DNA of 52,374 nucleotides from Gammaproteobacteria bacterium (GCA_022826245.1 JAJDVG010000035.1:1-52374), one strand, 5' to 3'; positions 16,333 through 26,069 are shown, counted from the first letter of the stretch. Program-made: numbers and translations. Notes: generated from the letters alone by a model not told the origin.

Positions 16333-17358
16333 TTACCTCGCAACGGTCCGCGGCGGGGAACCGGAATCGAGAGTCGCGAGGACCAGTGCGGTCAGCGCGA
16401 CCCAGGCGTCGCCGGGTTCGCGACCCTTGACCGTGTTGTCGGTACGCGCTGCCTGGGCCAGCAGTGCCTTGAGCCGGCGGCTGTCGAACCGTCCGAGCGC
16501 GCGTCTGACGGCCGGCATGCGGCTGCGCCAGACACCATGGCGCAGCAATGCGCGATCCATGTTCTCTCCCTGTTGAACCGCGTTCTTCAGTCTGGCCAAC
16601 AATCCGATCTCACGACAGAGTACCCAGCATACACGAACGGGCGCCACGCCTTCGGCACGCAGACTGTCGAGTACGGTCACGGCCCGCGCGGCATCGCCGT
16701 CGGTGACGGCATCGCTCAGACGAAAAACGTCGAATCTGGCGCTGTTCGCAACAGCCTCGAGCACGGCCTCCTCGTCCACCTCGCCGTCGGGCAGGTTCAG
16801 CGCAAGCTTGGTGAGTTCCTGATCGGCAGCGAGCAGATTGCCCTCGACCCGATCGGCGAGCAGCGCCGCGGCGCCCCTGGTCAGGCGCAGCCCGAGTGCC
16901 GCCGCGCGTTCGCCGATCCAGCGCGGCAGCTCCTGTCGGTCGACCGGCCAGACTTCGACGAGCACGCCACGTTCATCGACGGCCCTGACCCAGGCGGTTC
17001 GCGCATCGAGCTTGCCGTTGACCGCAATGACGACCAGGCGATCCGGATCCTCCCGCTCGGCCAGCGCTCGGATCGCGCTCGCGCCCTGGGCGCCGGGGCG
17101 CGGCGACGGCAGCCTGATCTCGAGTATCCGACGCGTTCCGAACAGCGACAGGTTGCTGGAACCGGCCTCGAGCTCCGCCCAGGGGAACTGCGCCCCGACC
17201 GTATGCAGATCGCGATCCTCGAAGCCCTGCGCGCGAGCGGCGGTGCGAATCTGGTCCAGGGCCTCGCCGACGAGCAGGGGCTCCGTACCGGCGACGAGGT
17301 AGATTCCGGCCAGTTGGCTATGCAGATGCGACGAGAGGCGTCGGTACGGCAGCTTCAA
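16333..17358 (-). CDS. holA: DNA polymerase III delta subunit
   Basis: 341 aa. The delta subunit of the clamp loader opens the beta ring. The opening [20 protein letters not shown], then LVAGTEPLLVGEALDQIR and the SSNLSLFGTRRILEIRLP segment match HolA. The later GNLLAADQELTKLALN region and the C-terminal collar helices are also in place. The start codon is TTG at 17358-17356 and overlaps the TGA of the Trm112-like gene (TTGA), suggesting coupled translation. In most Gammaproteobacteria lptE precedes holA directly; here a Trm112-like gene does and lptE lies 3 kb away. Confidence 0.93.
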   Translation of the reverse strand: MKLPYRRLSSHLHSQLAGIYLVAGTEPLLVGEALDQIRTAARAQGFEDRDLHTVGAQFPWAELEAGSSNLSLFGTRRILEIRLPSPRPGAQGASAIRALAEREDPDRLVVIAVNGKLDARTAWVRAVDERGVLVEVWPVDRQELPRWIGERAAALGLRLTRGAAALLADRVEGNLLAADQELTKLALNLPDGEVDEEAVLEAVANSARFDVFRLSDAVTDGDAARAVTVLDSLRAEGVAPVRVCWVLCREIGLLARLKNAVQQGENMDRALLRHGVWRSRMPAVRRALGRFDSRRLKALLAQAARTDNTVKGREPGDAWVALTALVLATLDSGSPPRTVAR

Positions 17359-17633
17359 CTGCGGCCCTCGGCGTGTTCGAGCTGAACGAGCGCGATGCCC
17401 TGCTCCATCAGCAGCACCGGGATACCGTCGCGGACGGGATAGGCGAGACGGCCGTCACGCGTCGCAAGCGCCTGATCGATGGGCGTTTCGACGACTTCCC
17501 CGTCGCGGTTCCTGATCTCTTGCTGCTCGATGGCCCGGTTCAGACGGGTCAACTCGCTCTCCGGCAGCGGCTTGAGCGGTTGGTGGGTCACGGGGCAGCA
17601 AACGATGTCGAGCAGCGCCGGATCAATGGTCAC
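17355..17633 (-). CDS. Trm112-like small zinc-ribbon-type protein
   Basis: 92 aa from the GTG at 17633, which has GGAGG about 8 nt upstream. It starts [20 protein letters not shown] and ends with [21 protein letters not shown], the Trm112/UPF0434 (YcaR) pattern. The usual second Cys pair of a full zinc ribbon is missing, as in many bacterial members, and the family insert (residues 23-58) is longer than in YcaR (60 aa). Family members act as partners or activators of methyltransferases in eukaryotes; the bacterial role is unclear. Its start overlaps the end of yidD by 11 bp and its stop overlaps holA. Confidence 0.85.
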   Translation of the reverse strand: MTIDPALLDIVCCPVTHQPLKPLPESELTRLNRAIEQQEIRNRDGEVVETPIDQALATRDGRLAYPVRDGIPVLLMEQGIALVQLEHAEGRS

Positions 17634-17895
17634 CAGCGGGCCTCCGTGGATGAATTCGTTCAGTCTCTGGCACCGGATCATAACCCGACGTTCCCCAGGG
17701 GTGACACCGGGCGAGGCGCCTGGCCGTGAGCCAGCCGCCGCGCAGGGGGCCGAAGCGTTCGATCGCCTCGATCGCGTACGCGGAGCAGGTCGGGACGTGT
17801 CTGCAATGCCAGCCGAACCAGGGAGAAAGCGCGAACCGGTAACCGCGGATGAGTCCGATCATTGCGCGTGCGACCCAGTCCGAGAGGCGCTTCAT
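17623..17895 (-). CDS. yidD: Membrane protein insertion efficiency factor YidD
   Basis: 90 aa from the ATG at 17895. The sequence [20 protein letters not shown], then [20 protein letters not shown] and [11 protein letters not shown] is the YidD signature, with conserved Cys in RHVPTCS and RCHP. YidD is a small amphipathic membrane-associated protein helping YidC-dependent insertion. It is normally found in rpmH–rnpA–yidD–yidC; here it lies between cysS and a Trm112-like gene. A longer in-frame start at 18048 lies inside cysS and is rejected. Whether the organism has another yidD cannot be told from this window. Confidence 0.93.
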   Translation of the reverse strand: MKRLSDWVARAMIGLIRGYRFALSPWFGWHCRHVPTCSAYAIEAIERFGPLRGGWLTARRLARCHPWGTSGYDPVPETERIHPRRPAGDH

Positions 17896-17914
17896 GGGCT
17901 CGGCCGGCCTTCCG

Positions 17915-19558
17915 TCATCGCACGCGGCGCCAGCGGGTGCCGTCGGCGCCGTCCTCGAGGATGACCCCGCGCTCTGCCAGCTTGTCGCGGATCGCATCGG
18001 CTTCGGCGAACTTCCGTTCCCGCCGCAGCGCCTCGCGCTGCTCCGCAAGGGCGGCGATCGCGGCCTCCGTCATCGGTACCGAATCGGCTTCTCCCGCCGA
18101 TTCGTCGGCGGCAAGTTCTTGAACGCCGGGCGCCAGGCGGCGTTGACGCAATTCGTTTCGCCTTCGCCCGATCCGCATGACCGGCCGGTCCAGTCGCCAG
18201 GCGACGTCCTCGATATCGATGCCGTGATCGGCCAGTCCCTCGCGGATTTTGCCGGCCTCGTCGTCCTTCCCTTTCCTGACCGCATCCTCGTGACGAATCA
18301 GCAACACGTCGAGGGCCGCTTTCGTGATCCGCCCTCCTCCGCCCCATGCAGTACTTGCCCACTCGCCGGGATCCTGTTGTAGCAGGCCGAGCAGGCGCCC
18401 GCCTGCGCGCAATGCCAGCGCCGAGTCGCGCCGGGCTCCGGGATCGCGGCAGCGATTGGTCTCGCGCACGAGATCGGACAACGCAGCCAGTGCCTGGGGC
18501 GTGTTCAGGTCGTTCTCGAGCGCATCGATCAACGGCTCGGGAGGCGGCGCGTCGTCCTCGTCATTCTCGCCTTCGATCCCGGCATCGCGCAGAGCGGCGT
18601 ACATGCGGTCGAGTTGCCGACGCGCGGCCATGCCCATGTCCCCGGAAAAGTCGAGCGGCTGGCGGTAGTGAGCCGTCAGCAGCATCAAACGGACCACCTC
18701 GCCCGACTGCGCCCGGAGCCCTTGCTGTATCGAGAGGATATTGCCGGCTGATTTCGCCATCTTCGCTCCGTCGATACGCAGCAAGCCGTTGTGCAACCAG
18801 TACCGGCAAAACTGTGCGCCATCGTGCGCACATGTGCTTTGTGCGATCTCGTTTTCGTGGTGAGGAAAAACCAGATCCTGGCCGCCGCAGTGGATGTCGA
18901 TGGTCCGCCCAAGATGCGCTCGTACCATGGCCGAACATTCGATGTGCCAGCCCGGACGGCCGCGCCCCCAGGGACTTTCCCAGCCGACAGTATCTGCATC
19001 GGATGGCTTCCAAAGCACGAAATCCGCCGGATCGCGCTTGTGCGGCGCAACCTCGACACGTGCGCCAGCGATCATGTCGTCGCGGCTGCGGCGCGACAGC
19101 TTGCCGTAGTCCGGAAACGACGCGACGCTGAACAGCACATGGGACTCTGCTTCGTAGGCGTGGCCAGTCTCGATCAGGCACTCGACAAACGCGATGATCT
19201 CGTCGATGTGCCCGGTGGCGCGAGGCTCGATGTCCGGCCTGAGTACACCGAGTTCATCCATGTCCTCGTGAAACTGATCGATGTAGGCCGCGGTCACCTC
19301 CCCGATCGACATCCCCAGTTCGCGAGCAGCCGCATTGATCTTGTCATCGACATCGGTGAAGTTGCGAGCGTAGACGAGCCCATACGAGCGTCGCAGCAGA
19401 CGGGCGAGCACGTCGAACACCACATAGGGGCGCGCATTGCCGATGTGCGAGAAGTTGTAGACCGTCGGCCCGCAGACATACATGGTGACGCGGCCGGGAT
19501 CCGCGGGCACGAAACGCTCACGCGCACGGCTCAACGTGTTGTAGAGATGAAGCGCCAT
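17915..19558 (-). CDS. cysS: Cysteinyl-tRNA synthetase with duplicated C-terminal module
   Basis: 547 aa from the ATG at 19558; E. coli CysS has 461. Class I signature HIGN at 38-41 and KMAKS at 266-270 (A replaces the usual S). Zinc ligands C29, C208, H233 and E237 are all present. A DALR-type anticodon-binding helical region lies at about 310-400. The extra length comes from two similar C-terminal modules. One at about 413-462 reads [20 protein letters not shown], then [17 protein letters not shown]; the other at about 498-547 reads [20 protein letters not shown], then [18 protein letters not shown] and TRWRR. Only the second has the usual GTRW ending. The in-frame upstream start at 19669 is rejected. 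It is the first gene of the long minus-strand cluster. Confidence 0.95.
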   Translation of the reverse strand: MALHLYNTLSRARERFVPADPGRVTMYVCGPTVYNFSHIGNARPYVVFDVLARLLRRSYGLVYARNFTDVDDKINAAARELGMSIGEVTAAYIDQFHEDMDELGVLRPDIEPRATGHIDEIIAFVECLIETGHAYEAESHVLFSVASFPDYGKLSRRSRDDMIAGARVEVAPHKRDPADFVLWKPSDADTVGWESPWGRGRPGWHIECSAMVRAHLGRTIDIHCGGQDLVFPHHENEIAQSTCAHDGAQFCRYWLHNGLLRIDGAKMAKSAGNILSIQQGLRAQSGEVVRLMLLTAHYRQPLDFSGDMGMAARRQLDRMYAALRDAGIEGENDEDDAPPPEPLIDALENDLNTPQALAALSDLVRETNRCRDPGARRDSALALRAGGRLLGLLQQDPGEWASTAWGGGGRITKAALDVLLIRHEDAVRKGKDDEAGKIREGLADHGIDIEDVAWRLDRPVMRIGRRRNELRQRRLAPGVQELAADESAGEADSVPMTEAAIAALAEQREALRRERKFAEADAIRDKLAERGVILEDGADGTRWRRVR

Positions 19559-19589
19559 GATTGGGGCCTGTTCACACGATGCGAAACCG

Positions 19590-19606
19590 GCCGGGAGAGA
19601 CCCGGC
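19590..19606 (-). promoter_or_regulatory. Small hairpin in the cysS upstream region
   Basis: GCCGGG (19590-19595) and CCCGGC (19601-19606) form a 6-bp stem with a 5-nt loop, about 30-48 bp before the cysS start on the minus strand. There is no T-run, so it is not an obvious terminator. It may be a leader structure or chance in GC-rich DNA. Confidence 0.3.
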
Positions 19607-19723
19607 GCCGCCAATGATAGCAAGTGTCGGCAACGGTCCCGGCGCGGAGCGGAGCACCGGCATTCGCATCGGGAAAGGTCGGCGACGGCGCGTCCGTTGC
19701 CGGGGGCACGACCGGCGTTGGCC

Positions 19724-19729
19724 TATAAT
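19724..19729 (+). promoter_or_regulatory. Putative -10 box of hisI
   Basis: A perfect TATAAT at 19724-19729 lies 33 bp before the hisI ATG. No good -35 is at 16-18 bp; the nearest, TTGCCG at 19697-19702, is 21 bp away. It is the only AT-rich site in this region. Confidence 0.5.
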
Positions 19730-19762
19730 CGCGGGCTGGAATCGTTAGCAGGCCGCAGGCTC

Positions 19763-20236
19763 ATGTCCAGCAGATACCGGGCGCGCGTCAGCGTCGAGCA
19801 GATCGAGGAAGGCACCGAACTGGCGCCGAAGTTCGATGCGGACGGCCTGATCCCGGCGGTGACGACCGACTACGACTCGGGCGAATTGCTCATGGTCGGG
19901 TACATGAACGCCGAGGCGCTCGAACGCACGATCCAGACCGGCGAAGCCCATTACTTCAGCCGCAGCCGGCAGGTGCTCTGGCACAAGGGCGCGACGAGCG
20001 GTCTCGTTCAGAAAGTCCGGGAACTGCTGATCGACGACGATCAGGATTGCGTCTGGCTCAGGGTCGACGTCGCCGGCGGCGCGAGCTGCCACGTCGGTTA
20101 CCGCTCATGCTTCTATCGCCGCGTTCCGCTGCCCGGCGCCGACGGGCGATCGGTGACGCTCGAGTTCACGGACACCGAGAAGGTTTTCGATCCCGAAGAG
20201 GTCTACGGCGACGCGCCGAACCCTACGCGCGTCTAG
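19763..20236 (+). CDS. hisI: Phosphoribosyl-AMP cyclohydrolase (stand-alone HisI)
   Basis: 157 aa from the ATG at 19763. It hydrolyses PR-AMP to ProFAR in histidine synthesis. Zinc and metal motifs: the acidic run in [16 protein letters not shown] and the paired cysteines in [16 protein letters not shown], with [14 protein letters not shown] in the middle. No HisE domain is fused. The C-terminal tail ([20 protein letters not shown]) makes it longer than the roughly 130-aa stand-alone proteins of many gammaproteobacteria and resembles forms more common in other groups. No other his gene is near. It is divergent from cysS; an upstream in-frame extension across cysS is an artefact. A long inverted repeat begins at its stop codon. 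Confidence 0.94.
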   Translation: MSSRYRARVSVEQIEEGTELAPKFDADGLIPAVTTDYDSGELLMVGYMNAEALERTIQTGEAHYFSRSRQVLWHKGATSGLVQKVRELLIDDDQDCVWLRVDVAGGASCHVGYRSCFYRRVPLPGADGRSVTLEFTDTEKVFDPEEVYGDAPNPTRV

Positions 20237-20238
20237 GA

Positions 20239-20298
20239 GCCTGCGCCGCAGGAATTCACGGCCGCACATTCGCTGTCGCGACTTCCTGCGGCGCAGGC
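20239..20298. repeat. 16-bp perfect inverted repeat after hisI
   Basis: GCCTGCGCCGCAGGAA (20239-20254) is the exact reverse complement of TTCCTGCGGCGCAGGC (20283-20298), with a 28-bp loop. There is no T-run, so a classical intrinsic terminator is not shown; it could still stop or stabilise the convergent hisI and lptE transcripts. The left arm shares a 19-bp sequence with the DNA right after rpsJ. Confidence 0.8.
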
Positions 20299-20384
20299 GC
20301 CTGGCGTCATACGTCGTTCGAGTGGAGCAGGACCCGGTCGGCCGCTCCGCCCGAGTCCGCGGGCCGCTCCGGAACGGCGGCAAG

Positions 20385-20936
20385 CTAGAGCGACGCCCGT
20401 GCGCCGAGCGCCTCGATGCGGCGCACGACCTGCAGCGCCAGATCCTCCGCCAGTGCCGCGCGCAGCACGTCCTCCTCCCGGCTCTTGCCGAGGACCTGCG
20501 TTTCGTCCCAGGTGTAGCCGCGCGTCAGCACGAGCGATTCCGACTCGAGCAGTGACTCCGAACCGACCCGCAGCGAGAAGGTGACCGCATAGTAGATCTC
20601 GTATTCGCGCGGGATGTTGCGGGCCGATACCGAGAGCACGCGCTGACCCGTGCTGTCCTCGGTGATGGTGAGCGTCGCGCCCGCCTGTCCGGGTTCGCTG
20701 ACGACTTCGAGCCCGCGGCGGCGCAGAACGTTGCGCAGGTTTCCGAGGAACTCCGAACCCGGACGCACGGAGTCGACGTAAGTCTGTTCCATGGCCGACG
20801 GCAATGCACCGGCCCCCTCGAGCTGGAAGCCACAGCCGGCGGCGACCGCGCAGATGCCGAGCAGCGGCGCGAGCGCCACGCGCGTCGCAATCCGGGAAAG
20901 ACTCCCGCCAACCGTTCGATCCATGGGCTTGCTCAC
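20385..20936 (-). CDS. lptE: LPS-assembly lipoprotein LptE
   Basis: 183 aa from the GTG at 20936 (an ATG at 20924 is the alternative). A signal peptide ends in the lipobox VAAGC with the acylated cysteine at C35, followed by GFQLEGAGALP, the usual CGF-L opening of mature LptE. The middle (LRNVLRRRGLEVVSEPGQAG, TLTITEDSTGQRVLSVSARN, EYEIYYAVTFSL) matches the RlpB/LptE fold. It plugs the LptD barrel in the outer membrane. The gene is normally directly after leuS on the same strand; here it is divergent from leuS, with 92 bp between the starts. Confidence 0.92.
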   Translation of the reverse strand: MSKPMDRTVGGSLSRIATRVALAPLLGICAVAAGCGFQLEGAGALPSAMEQTYVDSVRPGSEFLGNLRNVLRRRGLEVVSEPGQAGATLTITEDSTGQRVLSVSARNIPREYEIYYAVTFSLRVGSESLLESESLVLTRGYTWDETQVLGKSREEDVLRAALAEDLALQVVRRIEALGARASL

Positions 20937-21028
20937 ATCGCGGAACCGTTGACAACACCCTCACGAAGCATCGAGCATTCGCCGGGGTTTGACAAGCCGA
21001 GGCTCGGGCGGGCCGGCAAGAACGACGT

Positions 21029-23641
21029 ATGGCAGCTTATCCATTCACGGAGCTTGAAGCCAGGTGGCAGGACTACTGGGAACGGAACGGAACGTTCCGC
21101 ACCCCGGACCGGCCCGATACCTCGCGCCCGAAGTTCTACGTGCTCGACATGTTTCCCTATCCGAGCGGCCAGGGACTGCACGTCGGCCATCCCGAAGGCT
21201 ACACGGCTTCCGACATCGTCGCGCGCTACAAGCGCATGCGCGGCTTCAATGTGCTGCACCCGATGGGCTGGGACGCCTTCGGTCTGCCCACCGAGCAGTA
21301 CGCGATCGAGACGGGCATTCACCCGAGGGTGGCGACGGAGAACAACGTCGCGAGCTTTCGCGACCAGCTCCGGGCGCTTGGCTTTTCCTACGACTGGGAC
21401 CGCGAGCTCAATACGACGGACCCCGCCTATTACCGCTGGACCCAATGGATCTTCAAGCAACTGTTCGAGCGCGGGCTCGCCTACCGCGACGAACAACCCG
21501 TCTGGTGGTGCCCCGAACTCGGCACGACCCTTGCCAACGAGGAAGTCATCGACGGCAGGTCCGAGCGCGGCGGCCATGAGTGCGTGCGCCGTCCCCTGCG
21601 GCAATGGGTGCTCAGGATCACCGAATACGCGGACGAGCTGCTGGCCGGGCTCGACGAACTCGAATGGCCGGACAGCACGAAGGAGATGCAGCGCAACTGG
21701 ATCGGCCGCAGCGACGGTGCGGAAATCGTCTTCGCGCTTGCCGACATGCCCGACGCCGAAGTCCGCGTGTTCACGACGCGGCCGGATACCCTGTTCGGGG
21801 CGACCTACATGGTGCTGGCTCCCGAGCATGAGCTCGTCGATGCGCTGACCACCGAGGCCAATCGCGACGCCGTCGGTCGCTACCGGCGGCAGGCAGCGAG
21901 CCGCAGCGACATCGAACGTTCGCAGGTTCAAAAGGAGAAAACCGGCGTCTTCACGGGCGCTTACGCGATCAACCCGGCCACCGGCGAGCCGATTGCCATC
22001 TGGGTGGCCGACTACGTGCTGGCGGGCTACGGTACGGGGGCGATCATGGGCGTGCCTGGCCAGGACGACCGCGACTGGGCATTCGCGAGCCAGTTCGGCC
22101 TGCCGATCGTGCGCACCATCGAACCGCCGCCCGACTTCGACGGCGATGCCTGGCTCGGCGACGGCCCCGCCGTCAACAGCGGCTTCCTCGACGGCCTGCG
22201 CGTCGAAGCCGCCAAGGAGCGCATGATCGAATGGCTCGAGGCCGAGGAGAAAGGCCGTCGCCACACGAACTACAAACTCCGCGACTGGCTGTTCTCGAGG
22301 CAGCGCTACTGGGGCGAACCGTTTCCGATCGTGTTCGTGGACGGCGAGCCCGAAGTCCTGCCGGACGACGAGCTGCCGTTGACGCTGCCGGAACTGGAGA
22401 GCTTCAAGCCGAGCGGCTCGATCGAGGGACCGCTGGCGGCGGCCGGTGAGTGGCTCGATACGGAGAGTCCAGTCGATGGCCGGCCCGCGCGGCGCGAGAC
22501 GAACGTGATGCCGCAATGGGCGGGTTCGTGCTGGTACTACCTGCGCTACATCGATCCCGACAACGACGAACGTCTCGTCGACCCCGATCTCGAGCGCTAC
22601 TGGATGCCGGTGGACCTCTATGTCGGCGGCCAGGAACACGCCGTGCTGCATCTGTTGTACGCGCGCTTCTGGCACAAGGTCCTGTATGACGCGGGCCTGG
22701 TGTCGACAGCGGAACCGTTCACGAAGCTCGTGCACCAGGGCACGATCCTCGGGGAGCTCGAATACACGAAATATGTCGGCGACGCGGGCAACCCGGTTTC
22801 GGCCGACCGGGTCCGCGGCGGCCGCGACACGCGCTCCGGCGCCGCGCTCACCGGCGAACGCGTCAGTCAGGACGATGTCGTCAAGGACGGGGAGCGCTTC
22901 GTGCTCGCCGACGACCGGTCGATCACCGTCAATGCGCGTGCGCACAAGATGAGCAAGAGCCGCGGCAATGTCGTCAATCCGGACGGGATCATCGAGCGCT
23001 ACGGCGCCGACGCGTTCAGGCTGTTCGAGATGTTCCTCGGCCCGCTGGAGCAGTCAAAGCCCTGGAACACGCGCGGCGTCGAAGGCACCTATCGCTTTCT
23101 CAACCGGGTCTGGCGGATGATCGTCGATCCGGGCGGCGAGGGGCTGAAGTCCTCGGTAAGCAGCGCCGAACCGACTCCGGAGCAGGCGAGGCTCATGCAT
23201 CGAACGATCGCCAAGGTGACCGAAGACATCGAAGCGCTGCGCCTGAACACCGCGATCGCGGCCCTGATGGAGTTCACGAATACGGCCAACAAGTGGCAGA
23301 CGCTGCCACTGGAGATCGCCGAACAACTGGTTCTGCTACTCGCGCCGCTCGCGCCGCACATCGCCGAGGAACTCTGGCAGCGGCTCGGTCACGCGGAGTC
23401 GCTCGCCTATGAGCGCTGGCCCGAGGCGGATCCCGAACTGCTCGTCGAAACGACGTTGACGATCGCCGTGCAGGTCAACGGCAAGACGCGCGGCAATATC
23501 GAGATACCGGCCGACGCCGCGAAAGACCACGTGCTCGAACTCGCCCGCGATGCGCGGAACGTCAGCCGCTTTCTTGAAGGCAAGGCGATCCGGCGCGCGA
23601 TCTACGTGCCCCGGCGCATCGTCAATTTCGTCGCAAACTGA
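21029..23641 (+). CDS. leuS: Leucyl-tRNA synthetase, PVC/plant-like type
   Basis: 870 aa. Class I motifs HVGH at residues 51-54 and KMSKS at 640-644. The CP1 editing domain lies between about 225 and 410 ([20 protein letters not shown]; the family-conserved [15 protein letters not shown]). The C-terminus closes with [16 protein letters not shown]. Several segments differ from the gammaproteobacterial type. They are [20 protein letters not shown], the stretch of about 65 residues before KMSKS ([20 protein letters not shown] onward), [20 protein letters not shown] and [19 protein letters not shown]. They recall LeuS of Planctomycetes/Verrucomicrobia, Chlamydia and plants. The 3' end overlaps the convergent lnt gene by 40 bp. 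Confidence 0.97.
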   Translation: MAAYPFTELEARWQDYWERNGTFRTPDRPDTSRPKFYVLDMFPYPSGQGLHVGHPEGYTASDIVARYKRMRGFNVLHPMGWDAFGLPTEQYAIETGIHPRVATENNVASFRDQLRALGFSYDWDRELNTTDPAYYRWTQWIFKQLFERGLAYRDEQPVWWCPELGTTLANEEVIDGRSERGGHECVRRPLRQWVLRITEYADELLAGLDELEWPDSTKEMQRNWIGRSDGAEIVFALADMPDAEVRVFTTRPDTLFGATYMVLAPEHELVDALTTEANRDAVGRYRRQAASRSDIERSQVQKEKTGVFTGAYAINPATGEPIAIWVADYVLAGYGTGAIMGVPGQDDRDWAFASQFGLPIVRTIEPPPDFDGDAWLGDGPAVNSGFLDGLRVEAAKERMIEWLEAEEKGRRHTNYKLRDWLFSRQRYWGEPFPIVFVDGEPEVLPDDELPLTLPELESFKPSGSIEGPLAAAGEWLDTESPVDGRPARRETNVMPQWAGSCWYYLRYIDPDNDERLVDPDLERYWMPVDLYVGGQEHAVLHLLYARFWHKVLYDAGLVSTAEPFTKLVHQGTILGELEYTKYVGDAGNPVSADRVRGGRDTRSGAALTGERVSQDDVVKDGERFVLADDRSITVNARAHKMSKSRGNVVNPDGIIERYGADAFRLFEMFLGPLEQSKPWNTRGVEGTYRFLNRVWRMIVDPGGEGLKSSVSSAEPTPEQARLMHRTIAKVTEDIEALRLNTAIAALMEFTNTANKWQTLPLEIAEQLVLLLAPLAPHIAEELWQRLGHAESLAYERWPEADPELLVETTLTIAVQVNGKTRGNIEIPADAAKDHVLELARDARNVSRFLEGKAIRRAIYVPRRIVNFVAN

Positions 23642-25098
23642 GCCAGGAGCGTCAGGACCACGCCGATGACGACCGGGAAATTGCCCCAGCGCGCGTACGG
23701 TGTCGCGCCCGTGAACGGCTGAACGGCATCGGCGAGCACTCCCGGCTCGAACTGCGGCAGCCGCCCGGTGACCCGGCCGCGCGGGTCGATGATCGCGGAT
23801 ATCCCGGTATTGGTCGATCTGAGCAGATAACGGCCCGCCTCGGCGGCCCTGAGCCGCGCGATCTGCAGATGCTGATGCGGCGCGATCGAATCTCCGAACC
23901 AGGCGTCGTTGCTGACGTTGACGAGCAAGGTGGCCTCGGGCAGGTAGTGCAGTTGCTCGGCGCCGAAAACGTCTTCGTAGCAGATCGTGACCGCGATTTT
24001 CTCGCCGATCAGCTCGATCGGCGGCTGCAGCGCCGCGCCGGGCTCGGCATCGACGTAGGGCAGGCTCATCAGGCGCATCCAGTTGCGCACGAAGCCCGGT
24101 ACCGGGAAGTACTCGCCGAACGGCACGAGGTGGCGCTTGACGTAGACGGCGGGCGGATCCGCAAGCGTCATGAGCGTGTTCTGAAACGTGTCCGTCGCAG
24201 CGTCGCGCCGCAGGATGCCGAACATGACCGCAGCGCCGAGTTCCTCGAACTCCCGCCGGAACCGGTCGAGTTCGGGCGCCACCTGGTCGTGTATCGCCGG
24301 AATCGCGGCCTCGGGCCAGATCACGAGTTCGCTGCCGCGGCTTTGGAGTGTCAGTTCGCGGTAGAGATCGAGCGTCGGGCGCAGTTGCTCGGGAAGCCAC
24401 TTCAGATCCTGGGGCACGGCGCCCTGAGCGAGCGCGACTCGGACCACGCGGCCGGTCGGTTCCGTCCAGTTAACGTCCGAGAGCGCCCACGCGCCGCCCC
24501 AGAGTACGGTCAGCGCCGCGAGCGCCCGGGCGCGCGTTCGCGAGCTGCCCGCGACGAGGGCGACGAGCGCCCCGGCGCTCAGCAGCACAGCCCAGCTCAT
24601 GCCGTGCAGACCGAACGTGGGCGCATAGGCCATGAGCCACGTGTCGGTCTGGCTGTAGCCCGCCGAAAGCCAGCCGAAGCCCGTGAAGAGCCACCCTCGG
24701 AACCATTCCGTAAGTACGAAAAGCGCCGGCAGGAAACCGAACCAGGCCAACGGCCCCGTCGTCTGAAACCAGCGGGCCGCCGCCCAGCCCGCAGCGCCGA
24801 CGAACAGCGCGAGCACCGCCACGAGCCCGCCGGTGAGTGCGATGGCCAGACTCGCCGGCGCCTGCCCGAAATCGTGGACGCTGATGTAGATCCAGTACGT
24901 CCCGGCCAGAAAGCTCGCCGCTCCGTGAGCGAAGCCGAGCACGAACGCCCGGCGCGGCGCCGCGCCGCCCCACAGGTACAGCAGGACGGCATAGGACAGC
25001 GGTGCGATCCAGAACTGCCCGAAGGGCGCGAACGCGAGCGGCAATGCGGCGCCCGCCGCGACGCATGCGAGAAGCCCGATGCGGTCGGCCGTCAGCAC
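23602..25098 (-). CDS. lnt: Apolipoprotein N-acyltransferase
   Basis: 498 aa. It transfers an acyl chain to the N-terminal cysteine of lipoproteins, the last step of their maturation in the inner membrane. About six hydrophobic segments fill residues 5-210, followed by a periplasmic nitrilase-like domain with the triad E263 ([10 protein letters not shown]), K321 ([14 protein letters not shown]) and C373 (TICYEDVFG). The end overlaps leuS by 40 bp tail to tail. It follows corC by 16 bp in the common ybeZ–ybeY–corC–lnt order. Confidence 0.97.
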   Translation of the reverse strand: MLTADRIGLLACVAAGAALPLAFAPFGQFWIAPLSYAVLLYLWGGAAPRRAFVLGFAHGAASFLAGTYWIYISVHDFGQAPASLAIALTGGLVAVLALFVGAAGWAAARWFQTTGPLAWFGFLPALFVLTEWFRGWLFTGFGWLSAGYSQTDTWLMAYAPTFGLHGMSWAVLLSAGALVALVAGSSRTRARALAALTVLWGGAWALSDVNWTEPTGRVVRVALAQGAVPQDLKWLPEQLRPTLDLYRELTLQSRGSELVIWPEAAIPAIHDQVAPELDRFRREFEELGAAVMFGILRRDAATDTFQNTLMTLADPPAVYVKRHLVPFGEYFPVPGFVRNWMRLMSLPYVDAEPGAALQPPIELIGEKIAVTICYEDVFGAEQLHYLPEATLLVNVSNDAWFGDSIAPHQHLQIARLRAAEAGRYLLRSTNTGISAIIDPRGRVTGRLPQFEPGVLADAVQPFTGATPYARWGNFPVVIGVVLTLLAQFATKLTMRRGT

Positions 25099-25114
25099 CG
25101 CACGCCCGCGCGGA

Positions 25115-25966
25115 CTATCGGGAATCGAGGCGCTCGACCTCGATGCTGTCGATTCTGCGCCGGTCGCCGCGCAGAATCCGGAAGCGGAAGCCGCCGTATT
25201 CGAGGTGCTCGCCGCGCCGCGGCAGCCGGCCGAGCTCGTGCATCACGAGGCCGCCGACCGTTTCGTACTCCTCCTCGCCAAGCTCGACGCGGAAGTACTC
25301 GTTGAAGTCGTCGATGCGGGTCAACGCGCGCACGACGTGCCGGCCATTCTCCTGCGGTTCGATGTATTCGGCTTCCTCGGGGTCATGCTCGTCATCGATG
25401 TTGCCGACGATCTGTTCAAGCACATCCTCGATCGTCGCCAGACCCGACACGCCGCCGTATTCGTCGACGACGATCGCCATGTGGTTGTGGCTTGCCCGGA
25501 ATTCGCCGAGCAGCGTGTTGAGGCGCTTGCTCTCGGGAATGAAGACGGCCGGTCTCAGCAGCTTGCCGATGTCGAAGTTACGGTTCGAGTCGCCGACGTG
25601 TCTGAGCAGGTCCTTGGCAAGCAGGATTCCGATGACCTCGTCGCGGCCGTCGCCGATCACGGGAAAACGCGAGTGACCGGAGTCGATGATGATCTCGAGC
25701 AGCGTGTCGAGGTCTTCGTCCTGCGGCAGCACGACCATGTGCGAGCGCGGCACCATGATTTCGCGGACGTGCGCCTCGGAGACCTCGAGCACGCCCTGCA
25801 GCATCGCGAACTCGTCGCCGGCAAGCCGGTTTTGCTGCCGGCACTCGGTCAGGAAGTCGATGATTTCGCCTCTGTCGCCATTGCCGTCGCCGCGCCCGTG
25901 GAGCAGGCGCGCCCACCAGCCTTGGCGGCTCGACGATTGGGGACTGGCAGGAGGTTCGTCAGGCAT
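25115..25966 (-). CDS. corC: CorC/YbeX-type CBS-domain protein
   Basis: 283 aa. Two CBS domains (roughly residues 68-190; VREIMVPRSHMVVLPQDEDL, then ESKRLNTLLGEFRASHNHM) precede a C-terminal CorC/HlyC transporter-associated domain (NEYFRVELGEEEYETVGGLV). It is the short soluble form without the DUF21 membrane domain, as in E. coli YbeX, linked to Mg/Co efflux and ribosome-related phenotypes. A 103-bp gap separates it from ybeY upstream, so an internal promoter is possible. Confidence 0.95.
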   Translation of the reverse strand: MPDEPPASPQSSSRQGWWARLLHGRGDGNGDRGEIIDFLTECRQQNRLAGDEFAMLQGVLEVSEAHVREIMVPRSHMVVLPQDEDLDTLLEIIIDSGHSRFPVIGDGRDEVIGILLAKDLLRHVGDSNRNFDIGKLLRPAVFIPESKRLNTLLGEFRASHNHMAIVVDEYGGVSGLATIEDVLEQIVGNIDDEHDPEEAEYIEPQENGRHVVRALTRIDDFNEYFRVELGEEEYETVGGLVMHELGRLPRRGEHLEYGGFRFRILRGDRRRIDSIEVERLDSR

Positions 25967-26069
25967 GAGACTGATCGTATCTTGCAGCGGCGGAACGTGC
26001 GTTGCAACTGGCAGGCGGCAGTTCGATCGGTACCGGAGGGCGTGAACGGACGGTCGCCGGCGACCCCGC

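Noticed and set aside
19559..19762. tRNA or small RNA gene in the cysS–hisI gap
   Set aside because: I looked for a cloverleaf and a T-loop (GTTCGA) pattern and found none; only a short 6-bp hairpin and a -10-like box are present.
20937..21028. TTGACA matches in the lptE/leuS gap as a leuS promoter
   Set aside because: Two TTGACA-like hexamers are present, but no acceptable -10 box lies 15-19 bp after either.
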